Of a DNA stretch of 64,000 nucleotides, positions 43,001-56,300 are shown one piece after another. The notes beneath the pieces were generated by a model. The model was not told the origin of the DNA, ran no database searches, and was given only the letters and a program-made list of their open reading frames with translations. The DNA lies in assembly GCF_026212465.1 (NCBI RefSeq), contig NC_080058.1:22136109-22200108 (forward strand). Direction: 5' to 3'. The DNA comes from Amaranthus tricolor (lineage: Eukaryota > Streptophyta > Magnoliopsida > Caryophyllales > Amaranthaceae). The first letter of the stretch is position 1. Each line of letters begins with the position of its first letter. Both the position numbers and the translations under genes were made by a program.

Positions 43001-44173
43001 TAACCACTTCAACACAATAATATATACCAAATAGTGTTGTGTACCAAGTTGCTTGCAAAACAAACCAAGTTTTAGCTACTTTATGCGCGAAAGTGCCAAA
43101 AAAGCTTAAACACGCATAAAATCGCAACTTAACACGTAGTTTCTAGCATATGACTATGATTTTCAATTCTAACCACTTCAACACAATAATATATACCAAA
43201 TAGTGTTCCTTGCTAAGTTGCGTGCAAAACAAACCAAGTTTGAGTTAATTTTTGCGCGAAAGTGCCAAAAAAGCATAAAAACGAATAAAATCGCAACTTC
43301 ACACATAATTTCTAGCATATGACTATGATTTTCAATTCTAACCACTTCAACACAATAATATATACAAAATAGTTTTGTGTACCAAGTTGCTTGGAAAACA
43401 AACCAAGTTTGAGCTACTTTATGCGCGAAAGTGCCAATAAAGCAAAAAAACGAATAAAATCGAAACTTAACATGTAATTTCTAGCATATGACTATGATTT
43501 TCAATTCTAACCACTTCAACACAATAAAACATACCAAATAGTGTTGTGCACAAAGTTGCGTCCAAAACAAACCGAGTTTGAGCTACTTTATGCGCGAAAG
43601 TGCAAAAAAAGCTTAAAAACGCATAAACTCGAAACTTAATACGTAATTTCTAGCATATGAGTGGGATTTTCAATTCTAACCACTTTAACACAATAATATA
43701 TTCCAAATAGTGTTGTATGCCAAGTGGCGTGCAAAAAAAACCAAGTTTCACCTACTTTATGCGCGAAAGTGCCAAAAAAGCTTTAAAAAGCATAAAATCG
43801 TAACTTAACACGTAATTTCTAGTATATGACTTTGATCTTCAATTCTAACCACTTGAACACAATAATATATACCAAATAGTGTTGTGCGCCAAATTTCGTG
43901 CAAAACAAACCAAGTTTGAGCTACTTTATGTGCGAAAGTGCCAAAAAAGCATAAAAACGAATAAAATCGAAACTTAACAAATAATTTCTAACATATTACT
44001 ATGATTTTAAACTCTAATCACTTCAACACAATAATATATACCAAATAGTTTTGTGTGCCAAGTTGCTTGCAAAACAAACCAAGTTTGAGGTACTTTATGC
44101 GCTAAAGTTCCAAAAAAGCATAAAAACGAATAAAATCGCAACTTGACACGTAATTTCTAGCATATGACTATGA

Positions 44174-47100
44174 TTTTCAATTCTAACCACTTCAACACAA
44201 TAAAATATACCAAATAATTCTGTTTGCCAAGTTGCTTCCAAAACAAACCAAGTTTGAGCTACTTTCAGTGCGAAAGTGCCAAAAAAGCTTTAAAACGCAC
44301 AAAATCGCAACTTAACACGTAATTTCTAGCATATGACTATGATTTTCAATTCTAACCACTTTAAAACAATAAAATATACCAAATAATTTTGTGTGCCAAG
44401 TTGCGTCCAAAACAAACCAAATTTGATCTTATTTTTGCGCGAAGTGCCAAAAAAGTTTAAAACGCATAAAATTGCAATTTATCAGGTAATTTCGAGCATA
44501 TGATTATGATTTTCAATTTTAACCACTTCAACACAATAATATATACCAAATAGTGTTGTGTGCCAAGTTTCGTGCAAAAGAAACCAAGTTTGAGGTACTT
44601 TATGCGCGAAAGTGCTAAAAAAAATTTAAAACGCATAAAATCGCAACTTAACACAATTTTCTAGCATTATACTATGATTTTGTTTGCCAAGTTGCGTCCA
44701 AAACAAACCAAGTTTGAGCTACTTTAATTGCGAAAGAGCCAAAAAAACTTAAAAACGCATAAAATCGTAACTTAACACGTAATTTCTAGCATATGACTAT
44801 GATTTTCACTTCTAACCACTTTAAAACAATAAAATATACCAAATAGTTTTGCGTGCCAAGTTGCGTCCAAAACAAACCAAGTTTGATCTTCTGTTTGCGC
44901 GAAGTGCCAAAAAAGCTTAAAACGCATAAAATTGCAACTTATCAGTTAATTTCTAGCATATATGACTATTATATTCAATTCTTACAACTTCAAATGAATA
45001 ATATATACCAAATAGTGTTGTGTGACAAGTTTCGTGCAAAACAAACCAAGTTTGAGGTACTTTATGCGCGAAAGTGCTAAAAAAGCTTAAAAACGCATAA
45101 TATCGCAACTTAACACATAATTTCTAGCATATTACTATGATTTTCAATTCTAACCACTTCAACACAATAATATATACCAAACAGTGTTGTGTGCGAAGTT
45201 GCTTGCAAAACAAACTAAGTTTGAGCTACTTTATGCGCGAAAGTTCCAAAAAACTTTAGAAACGCATAGAATCGCAACTAGAGACATAATTTCTAGCATA
45301 TGACTGTGATTTTCAATTCTAAGCACTTTAACACAATAATATATTCCAGATAGTGTTGTGTGCCAAATTTCGTGCAAAACAAACCAAGTTTGAGCTACTT
45401 TATGCGCAAAAGTGCCAAAAAAGCATAAAAACGAATAAAATCAAAAATTAACACGTAATTTCTAGCATATGACTATGATTTTCAATTCTAACCACTTCAA
45501 CACAATAAAACTTAGCAAATCGTATTGTGCACCAAGTTGCGTCCAAAACAAACCAAGTTTGAGCTACTTTATGCGCGAAAGTGCTAGAAAAACTTTGAAA
45601 CGCATAAAATCGCAACTTAACACGTAATTTCTAGCATATGACTATGATTTTCAATTCTAACCACTTTAGCACAATAATATATTCCAAATAGTGTTGTGTG
45701 CCAAGTTACGTGCAAAATAAACCAAGTTTGAGCTACTTTATGCGTGAAAGTGGCAAAAAAGCTTAAAAACGCATAAAATCGTAACTTAACACGTAATTTC
45801 TAGCATATGACTATGATCTTAAATTATAACCACCTCAACACAATAATATATACCAAATAGTGTTGTGTTCCAAGTTTCGTGCAAAACAAACCAAGTTTGA
45901 GGTACTTTATGCACAAAAGTGCTAAAAAAGCTTAAAAACGCATAAAATCGCAACTTAACACGTATATTCTAGCATATAAATATGATTTTCAATGCTAAAC
46001 ACTTCAACACAATAAAATATACCAAATAATTTTGTGTGCCAAGTTGCGTCCAAAACAAACCAAGTTTGAGCTACTTTAAGCGCGAAAGTGCCAAAAAAGC
46101 TTAAAAACGCCAAAATCTTAACTTAACACTTAATTTCTAGCATATGACTATCATTTTCACTTCTAACCACTTCAACACAATCAAATATACCAAATAGTTT
46201 TGTGTGCCAAGTTGCGTCCAAAACAAACCAAGTTTGATCTTCTTTTTGCGCGATGTGCCAAAAAAGTTTAAAACACATAAAATTGCAACTTATCAGGTAA
46301 TTTCGAGCATATGACTATGATTTTCAATTCTAACCACTTCAACACAATAATATTTACCAAATAGTTTTGTGTGCCATGTTTCGTGAAAAACAAACCAAGT
46401 TTGAGGTACTTTATGCGCGAAAGTGCTAAAAAAGCTTAAAAACGCATCAAATTGCAACTTAACATGTATTTTCTAGCATATTACTATGATTTTCAATTGT
46501 AACCAGTTCAACACAATAATATATACCATATAGTGTTGTGTACCAAGTTGCTTGCAAAACAATCTAAGTTTGTGCTACTTTATGCGCGAAAGTCCAAAAA
46601 AGCTTAAAAACGCATAAAATCGCAACTTAACACGTAATTTCTAGCATATGAACATGATTTTCGATGCAAACCACTTCAACACAATAAAATATACCAAATA
46701 ATTTTGTGTGCCTAGTTGCGTCCAAAACAAACCAAGTTTGAGCTACTTTGAGCGCGAAAGTGCTAAAAATGTTTAAAAACGCATAAAATCGCAACTTAAC
46801 ACGTAATTTCTAGCATAAGACTATGATTTTCAATTCTAACCACTTGAACACAATAATATATACCAAATAGTGTTGTTTGCCAAGTTTCGTGCAAAACAAA
46901 CCAAGTTTGAGGTACTTTATGCGCAAAAGTGCTAAAAAAGCTTAAAAACGCATAAAATCGCAACTTAACACGCAATTTCTAGCATATTACTATGATTTTC
47001 AATTCTAACAACTTCAACACAATAATATATACCAAATAGTGTTGTGTGCCAAGTTGCGTGCAAAACAAACCAAGTTTGACCTACTTTTTGCGCGAAAGTG

Positions 47101-47503
47101 CCCAAAAAGAATAAAAATGACTAAAATCGTAACGTGACACGTAATTTCTAGTATATGACTATAATTTTCAATTTTAACTTCTTCCACAAATTAATATATA
47201 CAAAATAGTGTTGTGTACCAAGTTGTGTGAAAAAGAAACCAAGTTTTAGCTATTTTATGCGCAAAAGTGCCAAAAAAGCATAAAAACGAATAAAATCGAA
47301 ACTTAACACGTAATTCTAGCATATTACTATGATTTTCAATTCTAACCACTTCAACACAATAATATATACCAAATAGTGTTGTTTACCAAGTTGCTAGCAA
47401 AACAAACCAAGTTTGAGCTACTTTATGCGCGAAAGTTCCAAAAAAGCATAAAAAACGCATAAAATCGCAACTTGATACGTAATTTCTAGCATATGACTGT
47501 GAT
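44174..47503. repeat. 3330-bp higher-order repeat, copy 1
   Basis: Block of about 20 variant monomers that recurs at offset 3330 with only about eight to ten substitutions seen by eye (for example near 44457, 44562 and 44700). Confidence 0.9.
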
Positions 47504-50500
47504 TTTTCAATTCTAACCACTTCAACACAATAAAATATACCAAATAATTCTGTTTGCCAAGTTGCTTCCAAAACAAACCAAGTTTGAGCTACTTTCAGTG
47601 CGAAAGTGCCAAAAAAGCTTTAAAACGCACAAAATCGCAACTTAACACGTAATTTCTAGCATATGACTATGATTTTCAATTCTAACCACTTTAAAACAAT
47701 AAAATATACCAAATAATTTTGTGTGCCAAGTTGCGTCCAAAACAAACCAAATTTGATCTTATTTTTGCGCGAAGTGCCTAAAAAGTTTAAAACGCATAAA
47801 ATTGCAATTTATCAGGTAATTTCGAGCATATGATTATGATTTTCAATTTTAACCACTTCAACACAATAATATATACCAAATAGTGTTATGTGCCAAGTTT
47901 CGTGCAAAAGAAACCAAGTTTGAGGTACTTTATGCGCGAAAGTGCTAAAAAAACTTTAAAACGCATAAAATCGCAACTTAACACAATTTTCTAGCATTAT
48001 ACTATGATTTTGTTTGCCAAGTTGCGTCCAAAAGAAACCAAGTTTGAGCTACTTTAATTGCGAAAGAGCCAAAAAAACTTAAAAACGCATAAAATCGTAA
48101 CTTAACACGTAATTTCTAGCATATGACTATGATTTTCACTTCTAACCACTTTAAAACAATAAAATATACCAAATAGTTTTGTGTGCCAAGTTGCGTCCAA
48201 AACAAACCAAGTTTGATCTTCTGTTTGCGCGAAGTGCCAAAAAAGCTTAAAACGCATAAAATTGCAACTTATCAGTTAATTTCTAGCATATATGACTATT
48301 ATATTCAATTCTTACAACTTCAAATGAATAATATATACCAAATAGTGTTGTGTGACAAGTTTCGTGCAAAACAAACCAAGTTTGAGGTACTTTATGCGCG
48401 AAAGTGCTAAAAAAGCTTAAAAACGCATAAAATCGCAACTTAACACATAATTTCTAGCATATTACTATGATTTTCAATTCTAACCACTTCAACACAATAA
48501 TATATACCAAACAGTGTTGTGTGCGAAGTTGCTTGCAAAACAAACTAAGTTTGAGCTACTTTATGCGCGAAAGTTCCAAAAAACTTTAGAAACGCATAGA
48601 ATCGCAACTAGAGACATAATTTCTAGCATATGACTGTGATTTTCAATTCTAAGCACTTTAACACAATAATATATTCCAAATAGTGTTGTGTGCCAAATTT
48701 CGTGCAAAACAAACCAAGTTTGAGCTACTTTATGCGCAAAAGTGCCAAAAAAGCATAAAAACGAATAAAATCAAAAATTAACACGTAATTTCTAGCATAT
48801 GACTATGATTTTCAATTCTAACCACTTCAACACAATAAAACATAGCAAATCGTATTGTGCACCAAGTTGCGTCCAAAACAAACCAAGTTTGAGCTACTTT
48901 ATGCGCGAAAGTGCTAGAAAAACTTTGAAACGCATAAAATCGCAACTTAACACGTAATTTCTAGCATATGACTATGATTTTCAATTCTAACCACTTTAGC
49001 ACAATAATATATTCCAAATAGTGTTGTGTGCCAAGTTACGTGCAAAATAAACCAAGTTTGAGCTACTTTATGCGTGAAAGTGGCAAAAAAGCTTAAAAAC
49101 GCATAAAATCGTAACTTAACACGTAATTTCTAGCATATGACTATGATCTTAAATTATAACCACCTCAACACAATAATATATACCAAATAGTGTTGTGTTC
49201 CAAGTTTCGTGCAAAACAAACCAAGTTTGAGGTACTTTATGCACAAAAGTGCTAAAAAAGCTTAAAAACGCATAAAATCGCAACTTAACACGTATATTCT
49301 AGCATATAAATATGATTTTCAATGCTAAACACTTCAACACAATAAAATATACCAAATAATTTTGTGTGCCAAGTTGCGTCCAAAACAAACCAAGTTTGAG
49401 CTACTTTAAGCGCGAAAGTGCCAAAAAAGCTTAAAAACGCCAAAATCTTAACTTAACACTTAATTTCTAGCATATGACTATCATTTTCACTTCTAACCAC
49501 TTCAACACAATCAAATATACCAAATAGTTTTGTGTGCCAAGTTGCGTCCAAAACAAACCAAGTTTGATCTTCTTTTTGCGCGATGTGCCAAAAAAGTTTA
49601 AAACACATAAAATTGCAACTTATCAGGTAATTTCGAGCATATGACTATGATTTTCAATTCTAACCACTTCAACACAATAATATTTACCAAATAGTTTTGT
49701 GTGCCATGTTTCGTGAAAAACAAACCAAGTTTGAGGTACTTTATGCGCGAAAGTGCTAAAAAAGCTTAAAAACGCATCAAATTGCAACTTAACATGTATT
49801 TTCTAGCATATTACTATGATTTTCAATTGTAACCAGTTCAACACAATAATATATACCATATAGTGTTGTGTACCAAGTTGCTTGCAAAACAATCTAAGTT
49901 TGTGCTACTTTATGCGCGAAAGTCCAAAAAAGCTTAAAAACGCATAAAATCGCAACTTAACACGTAATTTCTAGCATATGAACATGATTTTCGATGCAAA
50001 CCACTTCAACACAATAAAATATACCAAATAATTTTGTGTGCCTAGTTGCGTCCAAAACAAACCAAGTTTGAGCTACTTTGAGCGCGAAAGTGCTAAAAAT
50101 GTTTAAAAACGCATAAAATCGCAACTTAACACGTAATTTCTAGCATAAGACTATGATTTTCAATTCTAACCACTTGAACACAATAATATATACCAAATAG
50201 TGTTGTTTGCCAAGTTTCGTGCAAAACAAACCAAGTTTGAGGTACTTTATGCGCAAAAGTGCTAAAAAAGCTTAAAAACGCATAAAATCGCAACTTAACA
50301 CGCAATTTCTAGCATATTACTATGATTTTCAATTCTAACAACTTCAACACAATAATATATACCAAATAGTGTTGTGTGCCAAGTTGCGTGCAAAACAAAC
50401 CAAGTTTGACCTACTTTTTGCGCGAAAGTGCCCAAAAAGAATAAAAATGACTAAAATCGTAACGTGACACGTAATTTCTAGTATATGACTATAATTTTCA

Positions 50501-50833
50501 ATTTTAACTTCTTCCACAAATTAATATATACAAAATAGTGTTGTGTACCAAGTTGTGTGAAAAAGAAACCAAGTTTTAGCTATTTTATGCGCAAAAGTGC
50601 CAAAAAAGCATAAAAACGAATAAAATCGAAACTTAACACGTAATTCTAGCATATTACTATGATTTTCAATTCTAACCACTTCAACACAATAATATATACC
50701 AAATAGTGTTGTTTACCAAGTTGCTAGCAAAACAAACCAAGTTTGAGCTACTTTATGCGCGAAAGTTCCAAAAAAGCATAAAAAACGCATAAAATCGCAA
50801 CTTGATACGTAATTTCTAGCATATGACTGTGAT
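47504..50833. repeat. 3330-bp higher-order repeat, copy 2
   Basis: Second copy, closer to copy 3 than to copy 1: it shares with copy 3 the variants that distinguish it from copy 1. Confidence 0.9.
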
Positions 50834-53338
50834 TTTTCAATTCTAACCACTTCAACACAATAAAATATACCAAATAATTCTGTTTGCCAAGTTGCTTCCA
50901 AAACAAACCAAGTTTGAGCTACTTTCAGTGCGAAAGTGCCAAAAAAGCTTTAAAACGCACAAAATCGCAACTTAACACGTAATTTCTAGCATATGACTAT
51001 GATTTTCAATTCTAACCACTTTAAAACAATAAAATATACCAAATAATTTTGTGTGCCAAGTTGCGTCCAAAACAAACCAAATTTGATCTTATTTTTGCGC
51101 GAAGTGCCTAAAAAGTTTAAAACGCATAAAATTGCAATTTATCAGGTAATTTCGAGCATATGATTATGATTTTCAATTTTAACCACTTCAACACAATAAT
51201 ATATACCAAATAGTGTTATGTGCCAAGTTTCGTGCAAAAGAAACCAAGTTTGAGGTACTTTATGCGCGAAAGTGCTAAAAAAACTTTAAAAACGCATAAA
51301 ATCGCAACTTAACACAATTTTCTAGCATTATACTATGATTTTGTTTGCCAAGTTGCGTCCAAAAGAAACCAAGTTTGAGCTACTTTAATTGCGAAAGAGC
51401 CAAAAAAACTTAAAAACGCATAAAATCGTAACTTAACACGTAATTTCTAGCATATGACTATGATTTTCACTTCTAACCACTTTAAAACAATAAAATATAC
51501 CAAATAGTTTTGTGTGCCAAGTTGCGTCCAAAACAAACCAAGTTTGATCTTCTGTTTGCGCGAAGTGCCAAAAAAGCTTAAAACGCATAAAATTGCAACT
51601 TATCAGTTAATTTCTAGCATATATGACTATTATATTCAATTCTTACAACTTCAAATGAATAATATATACCAAATAGTGTTGTGTGACAAGTTTCGTGCAA
51701 AACAAACCAAGTTTGAGGTACTTTATGCGCGAAAGTGCTAAAAAAGCTTAAAAACGCATAAAATCGCAACTTAACACATAATTTCTAGCATATTACTATG
51801 ATTTTCAATTCTAACCACTTCAACACAATAATATATACCAAACAGTGTTGTGTGCGAAGTTGCTTGCAAAACAAACTAAGTTTGAGCTACTTTATGCGCG
51901 AAAGTTCCAAAAAACTTTAGAAACGCATAGAATCGCAACTAGAGACATAATTTCTAGCATATGACTGTGATTTTCAATTCTAAGCACTTTAACACAATAA
52001 TATATTCCAAATAGTTTTGTGTGCCAAATTTCGTGCAAAACAAACCAAGTTTGAGCTACTTTATGCGCAAAAGTGCCAAAAAAGCATAAAAACGAATAAA
52101 ATCAAAAATTAACACGTAATTTCTAGCATATGACTATGATTTTCAATTCTAACCACTTCAACACAATAAAACATAGCAAATCGTATTGTGCACCAAGTTG
52201 CGTCCAAAACAAACCAAGTTTGAGCTACTTTATGCGCGAAAGTGCTAGAAAAACTTTGAAACGCATAAAATCGCAACTTAACACGTAATTTCTAGCATAT
52301 GACTATGATTTTCAATTCTAACCACTTTAGCACAATAATATATTCCAAATAGTGTTGTGTGCCAAGTTACGTGCAAAATAAACCAAGTTTGAGCTACTTT
52401 ATGCGTGAAAGTGGCAAAAAAGCTTAAAAACGCATAAAATCGTAACTTAACACGTAATTTCTAGCATATGACTATGATCTTAAATTATAACCACCTCAAC
52501 ACAATAATATATACCAAATAGTGTTGTGTTCCAAGTTTCGTGCAAAACAAACCAAGTTTGAGGTACTTTATGCACAAAAGTGCTAAAAAAGCTTAAAAAC
52601 GCATAAAATCGCAACTTAACACGTATATTCTAGCATATAAATATGATTTTCAATGCTAAACACTTCAACACAATAAAATATACCAAATAATTTTGTGTGC
52701 CAAGTTGCGTCCAAAACAAACCAAGTTTGAGCTACTTTAAGCGCGAAAGTGCCAAAAAAGCTTAAAAACGCCAAAATCTTAACTTAACACTTAATTTCTA
52801 GCATATGACTATCATTTTCACTTCTAACCACTTCAACACAATCAAATATACCAAATAGTTTTGTGTGCCAAGTTGCGTCCAAAACAAACCAAGTTTGATC
52901 TTCTTTTTGCGCGATGTGCCAAAAAAGTTTAAAACACATAAAATTGCAACTTATCAGGTAATTTCGAGCATATGACTATGATTTTCAATTCTAACCACTT
53001 CAACACAATAATATTTACCAAATAGTTTTGTGTGCCATGTTTCGTGAAAAACAAACCAAGTTTGAGGTACTTTATGCGCGAAAGTGCTAAAAAAGCTTAA
53101 AAACGCATCAAATTGCAACTTAACATGTATTTTCTAGCATATTACTATGATTTTCAATTGTAACCAGTTCAACACAATAATATATACCATATAGTGTTGT
53201 GTACCAAGTTGCTTGCAAAACAATCTAAGTTTGTGCTACTTTATGCGCGAAAGTCCAAAAAAGCTTAAAAACGCATAAAATCGCAACTTGATACGTAATT
53301 TCTAGCATATGACTGTGATTTTTCAATTCTAACCACTT
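50834..53338. repeat. 3330-bp higher-order repeat, copy 3 (internally deleted)
   Basis: Matches copy 2 with offset 3330-3331 (one extra A near 51288) up to 53289, then jumps to the last ~50 bp of the unit. The jump removes the equivalent of 49959-50803, 845 bp, exactly five 169-bp monomers. Similarity to the unit is lost after about 53338. Confidence 0.85.
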
Positions 53339-56300
53339 TAACACAATAATATATACCAAATACTGTTGTGTGCCATGTTGCGTGCAAAACAAACCAAGTT
53401 TGAGCTGCTTTATGCGCGAAAGTGTCAAGAAAGCTTAAAAACGTATAAAATCGCATCTTAACACGTAATTTCTAGCATATGACTATGATTTTCAATTCTA
53501 ATCACTCCAATACAGTAATATATACAAAATAGTGTTGTGTGCCAAGTTGCATGTAAAACAAACCAAGTTTGAACTGGTTTATGCATGAAAGTGCTAAAAA
53601 ACCTTTAAAACACATAAAAACGCAACTTAACGCGTAATTTCTAGTATATGAATATGATTTTCAATTCTAACCACTTCAACACAATAAAATATACCAAATA
53701 TTTCTGTTTATCAAGATGCGTCCAACACAAACCAAGTTTGAGCTACTTTAAGCGCGAAAGTGCCAAAAAAGCTTAAAAACGCATAAAATCGCAACTTAAC
53801 ACGTAATTTATAGCATATGACTATGATTTTCAATTCTAACCACTTTAAAACAAAAAAATATACCAAATAATGTTTTGTGCCAAGTTGCTTCCAAAACAAA
53901 AAAAGTTTGATATTCTTTTTGCGCGAAGTGCCAAAAAAGTTTAAAACGCATAAAATTGCAACTTATTAGGTAATTTCGCGCATATGACTATGATTTTCAA
54001 TTCTAACCACTTCAGCACATTAATATATACCAAATAGTGTTGTGTACCATGGTTCATGCAAAACAAATCAAGTTTGAGGTACTTTATGTGCGAAAGTGCT
54101 AAAAAAGCTTAAAAACGCATAAAATCGCAACTTAACACGTATTTTCTAGCATATTACTATGATTTTCAATTCTAACAACTTCAACACTATAATATATACA
54201 AAATAGTGTTGTGTACTAAGTTGCTTGCAAAACAAACCAAGTTTGAGCTACTTTATGCGCGAAAGTGCCATAAAAGCATAAAAATGCATAACATCGCAAC
54301 TTAACACGTAATTTCTAGCATATGATTATGATTTTCAATTCTAACCTCTTCAAAACAATAATATATACCAAATACTGTTGTGTGCCAAGTTGCGTGCAAA
54401 ACAAACCAAGTTTGAGCTGCTTTATGCGCGAAAGTGCCAAGAAAGCTTAAATACGCATAAAATCGCATCTTAACACGTAATTTCTAGCATATGACTATGA
54501 TTTTCAATTCTAACCACTTTAACACAATAAAACAAAGCAAATCGTATTGTGCACCAAGTTGCGTCCAAAACAAACCATGTTTGAGCTACATTTTTGCGCA
54601 AAAGTGCCAAAAAAGAATAAAACCGAATAACATCGTAACGTAACACGTAATTTCTAGCGTATTACTATCATTTTCAATTCTAACCACTTCAACACAATAA
54701 TATATACCAAATAGTGTTGTGTACCAAGTTGCGTGCAAAACAAACCAAGTTTGAGCTACTTTATGCGCAAAAGTTCCAAAAAAGTTTTAAAACGCATAAA
54801 ATAGCAACTTGACACATAATTTCTACCATATTACTATAATTTTCAATTCTAACAGCTTTAACACAATAATATATTGCAAATAGTGTTGTGTGCCAAGTTG
54901 CGTGCAAAACAAACCAAGTTTGAGCTACTTTAATGCCCAAAGTGTAAAAAAAGCTTAAAAACGCATAAAATCGCAACTTAACACGTAATTTCAAGTATAT
55001 GACTTTGATCTTCAATTCTAACCACTTCAACAAAATAATATATTCCAAATAGTGTTGTGTGCCAAATTTCGTGCAAAACAAACCAAGTTTGAACAACTTT
55101 AAGCGCGAAAGTGCCAGAGAATGAAATCGAAAATTAACACGTAATTTCTAGCATATGACTATGATTTTCAATTCTAACCACTTCAACACAATAAAACATA
55201 GCAAATTGTATTGTGCACCAAGTTGCGTCCAAAAAAAAACCAAGTTTGAGCTACTTTATGCGCGAAAGTGCCAGAGAAGCTTTGAAACGCATAAAATCGC
55301 AACTTAACACGTAATTTCTAGCATATGACTATGCTTTTCAATTCTAACCACCTTAACACAATAATATATTCCAAATAGTTTTGTGTGCCAAGTTACGTGC
55401 AAAACAAACCAAGTTTGAGGTTCTTTATGCACGAAAGTGCTAAAAAAGCTTAAAAACGCATAAAATCGCAACTTAACACGTAATTTCTAGCATATGAATA
55501 TGATTTTCAATGCTAAGCACTTCAAGACAATAAAGTATAGCAAATAATTTTGTGTGCCAAGTTGTGTCCAAAACAAACCAAGTTTGAGCTACTTTAAGTG
55601 CGAAAGTGCCAATAATGCTTAAAAACGCATAAAATCGTATCTTAACACGTAATTTCTAGCATATGACTATGATTTTCACTTCTAACCACTTCAAAATAAT
55701 AAAATATACCAAATAGTTTTGTGTGCCATGTTGCGTCCAAAACAAACCAAGTTTGTTCTTCTTTTTGCGCGAAGTGCCAAAAAAGCCTAAAACGCATCAA
55801 ATTGCAACTTATCACGTAATTTCTAACATATGACTATGATTTTCAATTCTAACCACTTCAACACAATAATATATACAAAATAGTGTTGTGTGCCAAGTTT
55901 CGTGCAAAACAAACCAAGTTTGAGGTAATTTATGCGCGAAAGTGCTAAAAAAACTTAAAAACGCATAAAATCGCAACTTAACACGCAAGTTTTAGCATAT
56001 TACTATGATTTTAAATTCTAACCACTTCAACACAATAATATATGCCAAATAGTGTTGTGTGCCAAGTTGCTTGCAAAACAAACCAAGTTTGAGCTACTTT
56101 ATGCGCGAAAGTTCCAAAAAAGCATAAAAACGCATATAACCGCAACTTAACACTTAATTTCTAGCATATGACTATGATTTTCAATTCTAACCACTTCAAC
56201 ACAATAATATATACCAAATACTGTTGTGTGCCAAGTTTCGTGCAAAACAAACTACGTTTGAGCTGCTTTATGCGCAAAAGTGTTAAGAAAGCTTAAAAAC

